Of a stretch of 44,650 nucleotides of DNA, positions 14,546 to 24,876 are shown piece by piece. Numbering within the stretch: position 1 is the first letter of the stretch; each line of letters starts with the position of its first letter. The notes beneath the pieces are model-generated. The model saw only the letters and a program-made list of their open reading frames with translations, had not been told where the DNA came from and did not search any database. The DNA lies in contig CAZYBG010000020.1 of the NCBI GenBank assembly GCA_964645155.1, forward strand, positions 1 through 44,650. The letters are read 5' to 3'. A program made the translations under genes and the position numbers. The DNA is from CAZYBG01 sp964645155. Its GTDB lineage: Bacteria; Pseudomonadota; Alphaproteobacteria; Rhodobacterales; Rhodobacteraceae.

Positions 14546-15840
14546 CCGACTTCTTCCAGGGGATCGCGCCGCTGACCTTCGACCCCGGCGCGACGAGCGA
14601 TCTTGCCTTCCGGCACTACCGCCCCGACGAGACGGTGATGGGCAGGCCGATGGAGGACCACCTGCGCTTCGCCGTCGCGTGGTGGCACAGCTTCGCCTGG
14701 CCGGGCGGCGATCCGTTCGGCGGCCAGACGTTCCAGCGGCCGTGGTTCGGCGACACGATGGACCACGCGCGGCTGAAGGCCGACGCGGCCTTCGAGATGT
14801 TCGAGATCCTCGGCGCGCCGTTCTTCTGCTTTCACGACGCCGACATCCGCCCCGAGGGCGCGACCTTCGCCGAGAGCCGCCGGAACCTCGAGGCGATGGT
14901 CGACTACATCGCGCGGAAGATGGAGGCATCGCGGACCCGGCTGCTCTGGGGCACGGCCAACCTGTTCAGCCACCGGCGCTGGATGGCGGGCGCCGCGACG
15001 AATCCCGACCCCGACGTCTACGCCTATGCCGCAGCCACGGTGAAGGCGTGCATGGACGCGACGATGAAGCTCGGCGGCCGGAACTACGTGCTCTGGGGCG
15101 GGCGCGAGGGCTACGAGACGCTGCTCAACACCGATCTCGCGGCCGAGCGCGCCCATGCCGGGCGGTTCCTGAGCCAGGTGGTGGAGTACAAGCACCGGAT
15201 CGGATTCGAGGGCGCGATCCTGATCGAGCCGAAGCCGCAGGAGCCCTCGAAGCACCAGTACGACCACGACGTCGCCACGGTCTACGGCTTCCTCAAGGAC
15301 TTCGGGCTGGAGGACGAGGTGAAGGTGAACATCGAGCAGGGCCACGCGATCCTCGCCGGCCACAGCTTCGAGCACGAGATCGCCCTGGCGGCGAGCCTCG
15401 GCATCCTCGGCTCGATCGACATGAACCGCAACGACTACCAGTCGGGCTGGGACACCGACCAGTTCCCCGACAACGTGCCCGAGATGGCGCGGGCCTACTA
15501 CGAGATCCTGAAGGCCGGCGGCTTCACCACCGGGGGCACCAACTTCGACGCCAAGCTTCGGCGCCAGAGCCTCGACCCCGAGGACCTGATCGCCGCCCAT
15601 GCCGGGGCGATGGATGTCTGCGCCCGCGCGCTGAAGGCGGCGGCGGCGCTGCTGGAGGACGGCGCGCTGGAGCGGGCGCGCGCCGACCGCTATGCGGGAT
15701 GGGACACGCCGGCGGCGCGGGCGATGCTGGAGGGCGACCTTGCCGCCGCCGCCGCGCGGGTCGAGGCCGAGGCGATCGAGCCCGAGCCGCGGTCGGGCCG
15801 GCAGGAGCGGCTGGAAAACCTCTGGAACCGCTTCGTCTGA
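14542..15840 (+). CDS. xylA: D-xylose isomerase
   Basis: XylA interconverts D-xylose and D-xylulose with two divalent metals. The 432-residue length places it in the longer class II group. Diagnostic motifs are FHDADIRPEG with His98 and Asp101, YVLWGGREGYETLLNTD, the metal-binding IEPKPQEPSKHQYDHD, NIEQGHAILAGHSFEHE, and GSIDMNRNDYQSGWDTDQFP with its acidic metal ligands. A good Shine-Dalgarno (AGGAG, 14531-14535) lies six bases before ATG 14542, inside the xylB end. It is the last gene of the operon. The frame continues open far upstream inside xylB by chance. Confidence 0.97.
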   Translation: MTDFFQGIAPLTFDPGATSDLAFRHYRPDETVMGRPMEDHLRFAVAWWHSFAWPGGDPFGGQTFQRPWFGDTMDHARLKADAAFEMFEILGAPFFCFHDADIRPEGATFAESRRNLEAMVDYIARKMEASRTRLLWGTANLFSHRRWMAGAATNPDPDVYAYAAATVKACMDATMKLGGRNYVLWGGREGYETLLNTDLAAERAHAGRFLSQVVEYKHRIGFEGAILIEPKPQEPSKHQYDHDVATVYGFLKDFGLEDEVKVNIEQGHAILAGHSFEHEIALAASLGILGSIDMNRNDYQSGWDTDQFPDNVPEMARAYYEILKAGGFTTGGTNFDAKLRRQSLDPEDLIAAHAGAMDVCARALKAAAALLEDGALERARADRYAGWDTPAARAMLEGDLAAAAARVEAEAIEPEPRSGRQERLENLWNRFV

Positions 15841-15842
15841 GG

Positions 15843-15890
15843 GCGGCTGGCGCACGGCCCGGGTGCCCCTACCCCCCGCGGTCCAGCCGC
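15843..15890. terminator. Inverted repeat at the xylA / yihY convergent junction
   Basis: GCGGCTGG (15843-15850) and CCAGCCGC (15883-15890) are perfect 8-bp complements with a 32-base GC-rich loop that can fold further. The right arm lies in the end of the membrane-protein gene. No U-run is present, so a role in 3'-end definition is only possible. Confidence 0.3.
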
Positions 15891-16732
15891 GCCCGGCGCC
15901 GCATCACCATCCGCTCGGTCAGTTCGGCGTTGATCGCGCCGCCGAGCAGCACCGCCCAGACCGAGAGATAGAGCCACATCAGCAGCGCCGCGACCGCGCC
16001 GATCGAGCCGTAGATGCGGTTGTAGCTGTCGAAGTTGGCGAGATAGGCCGAGAAGGCGAAGCTGACCGCCGACCAGGCCAGCGTGGCGACGATCACGCCG
16101 AGGCTGACCCAGGGCCGGCCGGTCTGGCCGCGCATGTTCGGGCCGAAGCGGTAGAGGATCGACAGGCAGGTCAGCACGAGGACGAACATCGCGGCCCAGG
16201 GCAGGATCGCCAGCAGCCGCACGCCGCCCCCGGCCAGCGGGATGTAGCGAAGCAGCACCGGCACGGCGACCACCGTGACGAGGCCGACGAGCAGCGCGAG
16301 GATCAGCGCCCCGGTCATGGCGAAGTCGACGACGAAGCCGCGGATCCAGCCCCGCGGCGTGGCGCGGTGCACCACGTCGAGCCCCTGGATCAGCGCGGCC
16401 ACCCCGGCCCGCGCCGAGAAGAGCGCGACGGCGAGCGAGATGAACGTCGCCCAGCCGAGCGTCGCCCGCGGGGCGGTCAGCAGCGCCATGACCTGGTCGT
16501 GCACCAGCCGCGCCGCGTCGGCCGGCAGGAAGCGCTCGGCGACCTCGAGGTAGTCGGCGATGACCAGCGGGTCGGCCACGATGCTCCAGATCGCGATGCT
16601 GGCGGCCAGGCCGGGGAAGACGGCGAACACGGCGAAGAAGGCAACGCCCGCGGCGATCAGGCCGAAATGCCCGTCGCCGACGCGCCACCAGACCGCGACG
16701 ACAAAGTCCCACAGGCGGTGCCAGACCCTCAT
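15869..16732 (-). CDS. YihY/BrkB-family inner-membrane protein
   Basis: The 287-residue product has about six membrane segments and the family blocks: FGLIAAGVAFFAVFAVFPGLA near the N-terminus, the middle loop GLDVVHRATPRGWIRGF, GGVRLLAILPWAAMFVLVLT, LYRFGPNMRG, FDSYNRIYGSIGAVAALLMW and the end GGAINAELTERM. The family was once annotated as ribonuclease BN by mistake; its real function is unknown. The start at 16732 (MRVWHRLWDF) matches family members; the frame extends further upstream without support. It is divergent from the aldo/keto reductase across 88 bases and convergent with xylA. Confidence 0.9.
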   Translation of the reverse strand: MRVWHRLWDFVVAVWWRVGDGHFGLIAAGVAFFAVFAVFPGLAASIAIWSIVADPLVIADYLEVAERFLPADAARLVHDQVMALLTAPRATLGWATFISLAVALFSARAGVAALIQGLDVVHRATPRGWIRGFVVDFAMTGALILALLVGLVTVVAVPVLLRYIPLAGGGVRLLAILPWAAMFVLVLTCLSILYRFGPNMRGQTGRPWVSLGVIVATLAWSAVSFAFSAYLANFDSYNRIYGSIGAVAALLMWLYLSVWAVLLGGAINAELTERMVMRRRARLDRGG

Positions 16733-16820
16733 GGGCGGAACATTGCCGCGCGCGGCAGCGGCGCGCAACTTGCGGTGGCCGGGGGCGCATGAAATGCTTG
16801 GATGCATTCCGGAGATTCTG

Positions 16821-17852
<1,032 letters not shown>

Positions 17853-17870
17853 CCGCGGGGGGCGCCGCGG
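17853..17870 (+). terminator. GC hairpin after the aldo/keto reductase gene
   Basis: CCGCGG (17853-17858) and CCGCGG (17865-17870) pair as a 6-bp stem with a 6-base loop directly after the stop codon. It lacks a U-run and lies only 25 bases before tamA, so read-through is likely. Confidence 0.3.
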
Positions 17871-17895
17871 CGGGGGCGACGGGCGAGGAGGGGAC

Positions 17896-19698
17896 GTGCA
17901 GCGACGCGCGGCAAGGATCGGGACCGGCATGGCTGCGGCCGTGGTCGTGGCGGTCACGGTCGGCCCCGCCGCGACGCAGGAGGTGACGCTGACCGTTCCG
18001 GGCGGCTCGGAGGCGCTTCGCGACGGGCTGCGGTCGGCCTCGGTGGTGCTGTCGACGCTTGCCGAGGGCCCGGTGCCGCCGAGCGACGTGATCGCCGCGG
18101 CGCGGGCCGAATACGGGCGGCTCGTCGGCGCGCTCTATGCCCGCGGCCACTATTCCGGTGTCGTCTCGGTCCGGATCGACGGCCGCGAGGTGGCCGAGAT
18201 TCCCGTGCTCGAGGAACCGGCGCGGATCGGCCAGGTCGACATCCGCGTCGCGCCCGGCCCGCCGTTCCGGTTCTCGCGCGCCGAGATCGCGCCGCTTGCG
18301 CCCCGGTCGGAACTGCCGCCGGAATTCGCGGCGGGCCAGCCGGCGCCGAGCGGGGTGATCTCGGATGCGGTGGAGGCTGCGGTGGACGACTGGCGCGGGA
18401 TCGGCCACGCCAAGGCCGAGCCCGCTGGCCAGAACATCGTGGCCGATCATGCGCGCGCGACGCTCGATGCCCGGCTGGGCATCGCGCCCGGCCCGCGGCT
18501 GCGCTTCGGGCCGCTTCGGGTCAGCGGCAACGAGCAGGTCCGAACGGAGCGGATCCTCGAAATCGCCGGCCTGCCCGAGCGTGAGGTGTTCTCGCCCGAG
18601 GACCTTCGGCGCAGCGCCGACCGGCTGCTGCGGACCGGCGCGTTCTCCTCGGTGACGCTGCGCGAGGCCGAGACGCCGGGGCCCGGCGACCTCCTGCCGA
18701 TCGACGCGACCGTGGTGGAGGAGCGGCCGCGGCGGATCGGCTTCGGCGCCGAGATCTCCTCGGCCGAGGGCCTCGCGCTCAGCAGCTACTGGCTGCACCG
18801 CAACCTTCTCGGCGGCGCCGAGCGGCTGAGGCTCGACGGCTCGATCAGCGGGATCGGCGGTCAGACGGGTGGCGAGGACTACCTGATCGGCGCGAGCTAC
18901 GCCCGGCCTGGGACGTTCCAGCCAGACACCACCTTCACCCTCGAAGCCAAGGCCGAGCGGCGGTTCGAGCCCGACTACGACCTCACGAGTTTCGAGCTCG
19001 GCACCGGCCTGAGCCGGATCTTCACCGACGAACTGACCGCCAGCATCGGGCTTTCCTACCGCCAGTCGCGCGTCGAAGATGACCTCGGCACGACCGACTA
19101 TCGCACCCTTTCGATCCCGGTTTCGGCGACATGGGACCGCCGCAACGACCCGCTCGACCCGACCGGCGGCTTCTTCCTGGCTGCGACGGCGGCGCCGTTC
19201 GCGGGTTTCGACGAGACCGGGTCGGGCCTGCGGCTGACCGCCGACGGACGGGCCTATCGCGCCCTCGGCGCCGCCGAGCGGGTCGTCTTCGCGCTCCGGC
19301 TCCAGCTCGGCTCGATCTACGGCCCGTCTCTGGTCGAGACGCCGCGCGACTTCCTGTTCTATTCCGGCGGCGGCGGCACGGTGCGCGGGCAGGACTACCA
19401 GTCGCTCGGCGTCAACGAGCTGCCCGGCGGCATACGCTCGGGGGGGCAGCACTTCGCCGGCATCCAGGCCGAGCTGCGCGCGCGGGTGACCGAGCGGATC
19501 GCGGCGGTCGGGTTCTTCGATGCCGGCCACGTCGCCGCGACCGACTGGGGCGACGCGTCGGGCGAGACACATTCCGGCGCCGGTTTCGGCATCCGCTACG
19601 ACACCGGCATCGGCCCGATCCGCGTCGACGTCGGCTTTCCGGTGGCGGGCGACGGCGGTGGCGTGCAGTTCTACATCGGCATCGGGCAGGCGTTTTGA
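17896..19698 (+). CDS. tamA: TamA-type outer-membrane assembly protein (Omp85 family)
   Basis: TamA is the outer-membrane barrel of the translocation and assembly module, which with TamB helps insert autotransporters and moves phospholipid between membranes. The 600-residue protein has a signal peptide (RRAARIGTGMAAAVVVAVTV, cleavage near residue 28). POTRA repeats come next (ALYARGHYSGVVSVRIDGRE; LRFGPLRVSGNEQVRTERIL; LRRSADRLLRTGAFSSVTL), and then a 16-strand Omp85 barrel from about residue 280. The barrel has the lid-loop motif VRGQDYQSLG and ends in aromatic Phe (GIGQAF). It starts on GTG 17896 after GGAGGGGA. The stop overlaps the tamB TTG start by three bases. The tamB neighbour distinguishes it from BamA. 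Confidence 0.93.
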   Translation: MQRRAARIGTGMAAAVVVAVTVGPAATQEVTLTVPGGSEALRDGLRSASVVLSTLAEGPVPPSDVIAAARAEYGRLVGALYARGHYSGVVSVRIDGREVAEIPVLEEPARIGQVDIRVAPGPPFRFSRAEIAPLAPRSELPPEFAAGQPAPSGVISDAVEAAVDDWRGIGHAKAEPAGQNIVADHARATLDARLGIAPGPRLRFGPLRVSGNEQVRTERILEIAGLPEREVFSPEDLRRSADRLLRTGAFSSVTLREAETPGPGDLLPIDATVVEERPRRIGFGAEISSAEGLALSSYWLHRNLLGGAERLRLDGSISGIGGQTGGEDYLIGASYARPGTFQPDTTFTLEAKAERRFEPDYDLTSFELGTGLSRIFTDELTASIGLSYRQSRVEDDLGTTDYRTLSIPVSATWDRRNDPLDPTGGFFLAATAAPFAGFDETGSGLRLTADGRAYRALGAAERVVFALRLQLGSIYGPSLVETPRDFLFYSGGGGTVRGQDYQSLGVNELPGGIRSGGQHFAGIQAELRARVTERIAAVGFFDAGHVAATDWGDASGETHSGAGFGIRYDTGIGPIRVDVGFPVAGDGGGVQFYIGIGQAF

Positions 19699-22600
19699 GA
19701 CGCCTCAAGGCATACGTCGCGGCTATGTTCCTGGCCGCGGGCGCGGCCGCCGCGCAGGACGAGGGCGACCGCGGCTTCCTGACCGGCCTGATCGAGCGCA
19801 ACCTGTCGGGCGCGGGCCGCGAGGTCCGGCTGGAAGGGTTCCAGGGCGCGCTGTCGTCGCGCGCGCGGATCGCGCGGATGACCATTGCCGACAGCGAGGG
19901 GGTATGGCTGACCATCGAGGACGCCGCGATCCGCTGGAACCGCGGGGCGCTGCTGCGCGGGCGGATCGAGATCGGCGAGATGTCGGCCGGCGAGATCGAC
20001 GTGGCGCGGCTTCCCGTTGTCGAGCCGTCGCCCGGCCTGCCCGAGCCCGCCGCGCGGCCGTTCCGCCTGCCCGAGCTGCCGGTTTCGGTGCGGGTCGAGA
20101 ACGTCGCCGCGGCGCGCGTCACGCTGGGCGAGACGATCCTCGGCGAGGCGGTGGCGGTCGCGCTGCAGGGCGGCCTCGTCCTCCAGGGCGGCGAGGGGCG
20201 GGTCCGCGCCGAGGTGCAGCGGACCGACGGCACGGCCGGCGACCTGAGCCTCGCCGCCGATTTCGTGAATGCAAGCGAGGCGCTGAGCATCGATCTGTCT
20301 CTGGACGAGCCGCAGGACGGCATCGCGGCGCGGCTTCTGAACCTGCCGGGCCGGCCGGCGGTGGCGCTGTCGGTCAACGGGTCGGGCACGCTGTCGGATT
20401 TCGCCGCCGATATCGGGCTGTCGAGCGACGGGGCGCCGCGGCTGGCCGGGACCTTCACGCTGACCGAGGAGACGGCCGAGGCGACCCCGGGCGCCGAGGG
20501 CGCGGTGCCGGTCTCGCGCTTCGGGCTCGACGTCGCGGGCGACGTCACGCCGCTGTTCCTGCCGGAATACCGGGAGTTCTTCGGGCCGGACGTGCGGCTG
20601 GCGCTGGCCGGCACGCGGGCCGGCGACGGCCGCACCGAGATCGAGGCGCTGGAGCTGTCGGCGGCATCGCTGGAGCTTGAAGGCGCGCTGACGCTCGCAG
20701 CGGACGGGCTGCCCGAGGCCTTCGCCCTGGAAGGCCGGATCGCGGCGCCGGACGGATCGCCGGTGCGGCTGCCGACGGCCGGCGCCCCGGTCCTCGTGCA
20801 GGAGGCGGAGATCGACATCGGTTTCGACGCGACCGATGGCGATCGCTGGACCGGCGCGGCGGTGGTGCTGGGGCTTGCGGCCGGCGAGAACGGCGCCGGG
20901 CGCGTCACCCTCGACGCCGGCGGGCTGATCGCACGCGCGCCGGGCGGCGACCGTCGCGTCGAGGCGTCGCTGAGCCTTGCGGCCGAGGCGATCGCGGCGG
21001 CCGATCCGCGCGTCGCCGAGGCGCTGGGCGCCAGTGCCGGGCTGCAGACCTCGATCGTCTGGGCCGAGGGCGCGCCGGTCGAGTTCACCGACACCGTGGT
21101 CGAGACCGCGACGGCGCGCGCGCGCCTCGCCGGCACGCTTGGCCCGCTTGCCGAGGGGCTGCCGGTGGCGTTGCGGGGGTCGGCCAATGTCGGCGACCTC
21201 GCGGCGTTCTCGGGCCTGGCCGCGCGGCCGGTCGGCGGGCGGGTCGTGCTGGCGCTGAACGGCTCGGTCACGCTGCTCGACGGCCGGTTCGACCTGCGCG
21301 CCGCGGGCACCGGGCGGGACGTGACGGTGAACGTGCCGGTGGCCGACCGGCTGCTTGCCGGGAGCAGCCGGATCATCCTCGACGCGCGCCGCGACGAGAC
21401 CGGGCTGACGCTGCGCGAGCTCGACGTGGTGACCGGCGCGGCGCGGGCCGAGGCGGCCGGCCGTCTGGCGAGCGGCCAGACCGATCTGACCGCCGATGTC
21501 CTGCTGGAGGATGCCGGGCAGGTCGTGCCCGGCCTTGCCGGCCCGGGCCGGTTGCGGGCGGCGGTGCGCGAGACCGCGGCGGGCACCTATGACGTCACCG
21601 CGACGGCGAACGGGCCCGGCGCGGCCGAGCTTACCTTTGCCGGCCGCGTCCTCGACCCTGCGGAGGGCAGCGTTTCGGCCGAGGGCCGGCTGCAGGGCGA
21701 GATCGGGCGGCTTGCGGCCTATGCCGGGCTTGCCGGACGGCCGCTTGGCGGAGCGGTCACGCTGACGGTCGCGGGCAGCGTGGCGCCGGAGGCGGACGCC
21801 TTCGACGTGACGCTGGACGCCGAGGGCCGCGGCCTTTCCGTCGGCATCCCGACGGTCGACCGGATGCTCGGCGGCCGCGCGACGATCGCGACGGCGGCGG
21901 CGCGCAGCGGCGGCGTGACGCGGATCAGCCGGCTCGCGCTGCGCACCGGCGAGGTCGAGGCCGACATCTCCGGCACGCTGGGGCGGTCGGACGGCCGGAT
22001 CGAGGGGCAGGCGCGGCTGCGCAACGTGGGCCTGTTCGCACCCGACTTTCCCGGCCCGCTGACCGTCCGCGGCGGCGCAAGCAGGTCGGGCGGCGACACC
22101 TGGACGGTCGACGTGAACGCCGAGGGGCCGGGTGCCACCACGGCGCGCGTATCGGGCCAGGTTTCGGGTGCCGGCGGTACCGCCAACCTCGCGATCACCG
22201 GCAATGCGCCGCTCGGCCTTGTGAACGACGCGATCGCCCCGCGCGCGGTGAGCGGGCGGGCCGACTTCAATCTGCGGCTGAACGGCGCGCCGCGGCTCGA
22301 CGCGCTGTCCGGCACCGTGGGCACGACCGGCGCGCGGCTGGTGGCGCCGACCTACGGCGTCGCGGTCAGCGGCATCGCCGGCACCGCGCGGATCGCGGGT
22401 GGCAGCGTCGCGGTCGACCTTGGCGGCAATGTCGAGGGCGGCGGGCGCGCCACGGTGGCGGGGTCGGTCGGCATCACCGGCGGCCGCCAGGCCGACCTGC
22501 GGGTCGGGCTGCAGGCGGCGCGGCTGTCGGACCCGGACCTGTTCCGCACCATCGTCGACGGCGAGGTGACGCTGCGCGGCCCGCTGGCCGGCGGCGCGCG

Positions 22601-23468
22601 GATCGGCGGCGCGCTGCAGCTCGGCCAGACCGAGCTGCGCGTGAACCCCGCGGGCGGTGGCGACATCGGGACGATCCCCGGCCTGATCCACCGCAACGAG
22701 CCACCCGACGTGCGGCTGACCCGGCTGCGCGCCGGCCTGATCGAGGAGGCCGGCGGGCGCGGCCCCGGCCGGCCGCTGGCGATCGACCTCACGATCACCG
22801 CGCCGAGCCAGGTCTTCGTACGCGGCCGCGGCCTCGACGCGGAACTCGGCGGATCGCTCCGCCTGCTCGGAACCACCGCGGACGTGGTGCCGCAGGGCGG
22901 TTTCGAGCTGATCCGCGGCCGGCTCGACATCCTCGCCCGGCGGTTCGCCCTGACCGAGGGCTCGGCCCGGCTCGAGGGGTCGCTCGACCCGTACCTGCGG
23001 CTGGTCGCCACCAGCGAGGCCGCGGACATCTCGGTGCGGATCATCGTGGAAGGGTCGGCATCGGCGCCCGAGATCACCTTCGAATCCTCGCCCGAGCTGC
23101 CGCAGGACGAGGTGCTGGCGCGGCTGTTCTTCGGCCGCGGCATCGACCAGCTTTCGCCGCTGCAGGCGGCGCGCCTCGCCTCGGCGCTTGCGACGCTGGC
23201 CGGGGGCGGCGGCGGCGGCGTGATCGACCAGTTGCGCCAGAACTTCGGGCTGGATGACCTCGACCTCACCACCGATGCCGAAGGCAACGCCGCCGTCCGC
23301 GCCGGCCGCTACGTGTCGGAGAACGTCTATACCGAGGTCACGATCGGGTCGGAGGGAACCTCGGACGTGTCGATCAACCTCGACCTCACGCCGTCGGTCA
23401 CCGTCAGGGGGAACGTCGATTCCGAGGGCGAGACCGGCCTCGGCATCTTCTTCGAGCGCGACTACTGA
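19695..23468 (+). CDS. tamB: TamB-type translocation and assembly module protein (DUF490)
   Basis: TamB is a long periplasm-spanning beta-taco protein, anchored in the inner membrane, that partners TamA and is implicated in lipid transport to the outer membrane. The 1257-residue product starts RRLKAYVAAMFLAAGAAAAQ, a basic stretch then a hydrophobic anchor. It continues as repetitive Gly/Ala/Val beta-rich segments (recurrent VTLTVAGSV-like strands) and ends in the conserved TamB domain: DLTITAPSQVFVRGRGLDAE, ITFESSPELPQDEVLARLFF, GIDQLSPLQAARLASALATL and the terminal FFERDY. TTG 19695 is chosen because it overlaps the tamA TGA and supplies the basic N-region; ATG 19725 would remove it. Seven bases overlap the convergent EamA gene. 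Confidence 0.93.
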   Translation: MRRLKAYVAAMFLAAGAAAAQDEGDRGFLTGLIERNLSGAGREVRLEGFQGALSSRARIARMTIADSEGVWLTIEDAAIRWNRGALLRGRIEIGEMSAGEIDVARLPVVEPSPGLPEPAARPFRLPELPVSVRVENVAAARVTLGETILGEAVAVALQGGLVLQGGEGRVRAEVQRTDGTAGDLSLAADFVNASEALSIDLSLDEPQDGIAARLLNLPGRPAVALSVNGSGTLSDFAADIGLSSDGAPRLAGTFTLTEETAEATPGAEGAVPVSRFGLDVAGDVTPLFLPEYREFFGPDVRLALAGTRAGDGRTEIEALELSAASLELEGALTLAADGLPEAFALEGRIAAPDGSPVRLPTAGAPVLVQEAEIDIGFDATDGDRWTGAAVVLGLAAGENGAGRVTLDAGGLIARAPGGDRRVEASLSLAAEAIAAADPRVAEALGASAGLQTSIVWAEGAPVEFTDTVVETATARARLAGTLGPLAEGLPVALRGSANVGDLAAFSGLAARPVGGRVVLALNGSVTLLDGRFDLRAAGTGRDVTVNVPVADRLLAGSSRIILDARRDETGLTLRELDVVTGAARAEAAGRLASGQTDLTADVLLEDAGQVVPGLAGPGRLRAAVRETAAGTYDVTATANGPGAAELTFAGRVLDPAEGSVSAEGRLQGEIGRLAAYAGLAGRPLGGAVTLTVAGSVAPEADAFDVTLDAEGRGLSVGIPTVDRMLGGRATIATAAARSGGVTRISRLALRTGEVEADISGTLGRSDGRIEGQARLRNVGLFAPDFPGPLTVRGGASRSGGDTWTVDVNAEGPGATTARVSGQVSGAGGTANLAITGNAPLGLVNDAIAPRAVSGRADFNLRLNGAPRLDALSGTVGTTGARLVAPTYGVAVSGIAGTARIAGGSVAVDLGGNVEGGGRATVAGSVGITGGRQADLRVGLQAARLSDPDLFRTIVDGEVTLRGPLAGGARIGGALQLGQTELRVNPAGGGDIGTIPGLIHRNEPPDVRLTRLRAGLIEEAGGRGPGRPLAIDLTITAPSQVFVRGRGLDAELGGSLRLLGTTADVVPQGGFELIRGRLDILARRFALTEGSARLEGSLDPYLRLVATSEAADISVRIIVEGSASAPEITFESSPELPQDEVLARLFFGRGIDQLSPLQAARLASALATLAGGGGGGVIDQLRQNFGLDDLDLTTDAEGNAAVRAGRYVSENVYTEVTIGSEGTSDVSINLDLTPSVTVRGNVDSEGETGLGIFFERDY

Positions 23469-24355
23469 GCCGGCGGCGCCCGCGGCGCGGCCGGCGCGAC
23501 CCTGGAGACCTGGACCGCCAGGATGCCGCCGGCGATGATCGCGACCCCGATCAGGTCGAGCCGGCCGAGCGTCTCGCCCAGAAGCAGGGCCGCGATGGCG
23601 ACGCCGAAGAACGGGTTGAGGAAGTGGAACGTGGCCGCCCTGACGGCGCCGATGCGGTTGACCAGCACGAACCACACCCAGGTCGCGCCGAGGCCCGGCA
23701 CCAGCGTGGTGTATAGGAAGGCGAGGACCAGGGGCGCGCTCCAGCGCACCTCCCAGGGTTCGAACGCGAGCGCGGCCGCGCCGCAGGCGGCGGCCCCGAT
23801 CAGCATCTGCAGGCCGACGATCATCAGCATGTTGCCGCCCGAGGTGGCGCCGCGGACCGAGAGCGTCGCGAAGGCCAGCGCGAGGACGCCGAGCACGCAG
23901 AGCGCGATGCCGAGCAGGTCTGCCCCGCCGGTTAGCCGGGCGCCCATGATGAGCGTGACGCCGAGCGTGCCGGCCGCGAGCCCGGCGATGCCGAGCGGGC
24001 GCACCCGGTCGCCGAACAGGATCCAGCCCGCGAGCGCTACCACGAGCGGCATCGTCGAGGCGACGATTGCGGCCAGCGACGCCTCGACCCATTGCATGGC
24101 GACGAAGTTGAGCCCGAGATAGAGCGCGTTCTGGCAGAGCCCGAAGATCACCGTCGCGCGCCACTGCAGCGGCGTCAGCCGCCAGCCCTGCCCGAGGGCG
24201 CGCGCGATCGCGACGCCGATCAGTCCGGAAAGCAGGAAGCGCAGCGCGAGCGCGGTCAGCGGCGGCGCATCGGCGACGATGATCCGCGCCGAGGTGAAGG
24301 CCGACGACCACATCAGCGCGAAGGCCAGCCCCATGAGGATCGCGCGGATGTCCAT
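23462..24355 (-). CDS. EamA/DMT-superfamily transporter
   Basis: The 297-residue protein has ten predicted membrane segments in two EamA repeats. The first opens MDIRAILMGLAFALMWSSAF and contains PPLTALALRFLLSGLIG and NALYLGLNFVAMQWVEASLA; the second contains TTLVPGLGATWVWFVLVNRI, ATFHFLNPFFGVAIAALLLG and GETLGRLDLIGVAIIAGGIL. Such proteins are usually exporters of amino acids or other metabolites; the substrate cannot be read from sequence. ATG 24355 is preferred over a longer frame to 24418 because it begins at the first membrane segment. Its end overlaps the tamB end by seven bases on the opposite strand. Confidence 0.9.
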   Translation of the reverse strand: MDIRAILMGLAFALMWSSAFTSARIIVADAPPLTALALRFLLSGLIGVAIARALGQGWRLTPLQWRATVIFGLCQNALYLGLNFVAMQWVEASLAAIVASTMPLVVALAGWILFGDRVRPLGIAGLAAGTLGVTLIMGARLTGGADLLGIALCVLGVLALAFATLSVRGATSGGNMLMIVGLQMLIGAAACGAAALAFEPWEVRWSAPLVLAFLYTTLVPGLGATWVWFVLVNRIGAVRAATFHFLNPFFGVAIAALLLGETLGRLDLIGVAIIAGGILAVQVSRVAPAAPRAPPAQ

Positions 24356-24380
24356 CAACCCTGCCCCGGATGGCGGGCCG

Positions 24381-24411
24381 AAAATGCGAAGGGCCGCCCG
24401 AACGGCGACCC
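24381..24411 (-). terminator. Intrinsic terminator of the HU gene
   Basis: Read on the minus strand, GGGTCGCC and GGCGGCCC (plus-strand 24391-24411) form an 8-bp stem with one G-U pair and a GTTCG loop. It is followed by TTCGCATTTT. This is the best rho-independent terminator shape in the window and lies between the HU stop and the EamA start. Confidence 0.6.
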
Positions 24412-24456
24412 TAGGCATTCGCGGGCGGAGCGCAAGGCGCCGCCGGGCGGGTCAGG

Positions 24457-24747
24457 TCAGCCGTTGACGCTGTCCTTGAGGGCCTTGGCGACGGACATCT
24501 TCACGACCTTGTCGGCCGGCTTCTGGATCTGTTCGCCGGTGGCCGGGTTCCGCACCATCCGCGCCGGGCGCGCGCGGCAGGTCACCTTGCCGACATTCGG
24601 GATCGTGACCGATCCGCCATGCGACACCTCGGCGGTGATGATGTCGCTCAGCGCGTCGATCGCGGCGGATGCCATCTTCTTGTCCGATCCCATCTTGTCG
24701 GCCATCGCCGCAACGAGCTGGGCCTTGGTCATGGGTTTGTTGGCCAT
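24457..24747 (-). CDS. hup: HU-family histone-like DNA-binding protein
   Basis: HU is a small dimeric nucleoid protein that bends and wraps DNA. The 96-residue product has the HU fold: N-terminal helices (MTKAQLVAAMADKMGSDKKM), the DALSDIITAEVSHGGSVTIP segment with the core VTIPNVGKV, and the DNA-clasping arm RARPARMVRNPATGEQIQKP with the conserved RNPATG turn, then the C-terminal helix KVVKMSVAKALKDSV. Start ATG 24747 follows a strong GAGGAG. A terminator hairpin lies downstream. The gene stands alone between amn and the EamA gene on the same strand. HU versus IHF subunit cannot be fully separated, but the arm and length favour HU. Confidence 0.93.
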   Translation of the reverse strand: MANKPMTKAQLVAAMADKMGSDKKMASAAIDALSDIITAEVSHGGSVTIPNVGKVTCRARPARMVRNPATGEQIQKPADKVVKMSVAKALKDSVNG

Positions 24748-24876
24748 GGGTAGTCTCCTCGTGTCGCCCTCTAGATCGGGGCTCATCGCCCTCATTTACC
24801 GGAATGTAGGGGGTGCGCACAACAAATAGTGTGCCCGAGCCCCAGCTTTTCCTGCATTTTGCGGGTTTCCGCCGCT

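Noticed and set aside
17853..17895. Strong transcription terminator isolating tamA
   Set aside because: The hairpin has no U-run and is only 25 bases from the tamA start, so it is listed at low confidence.
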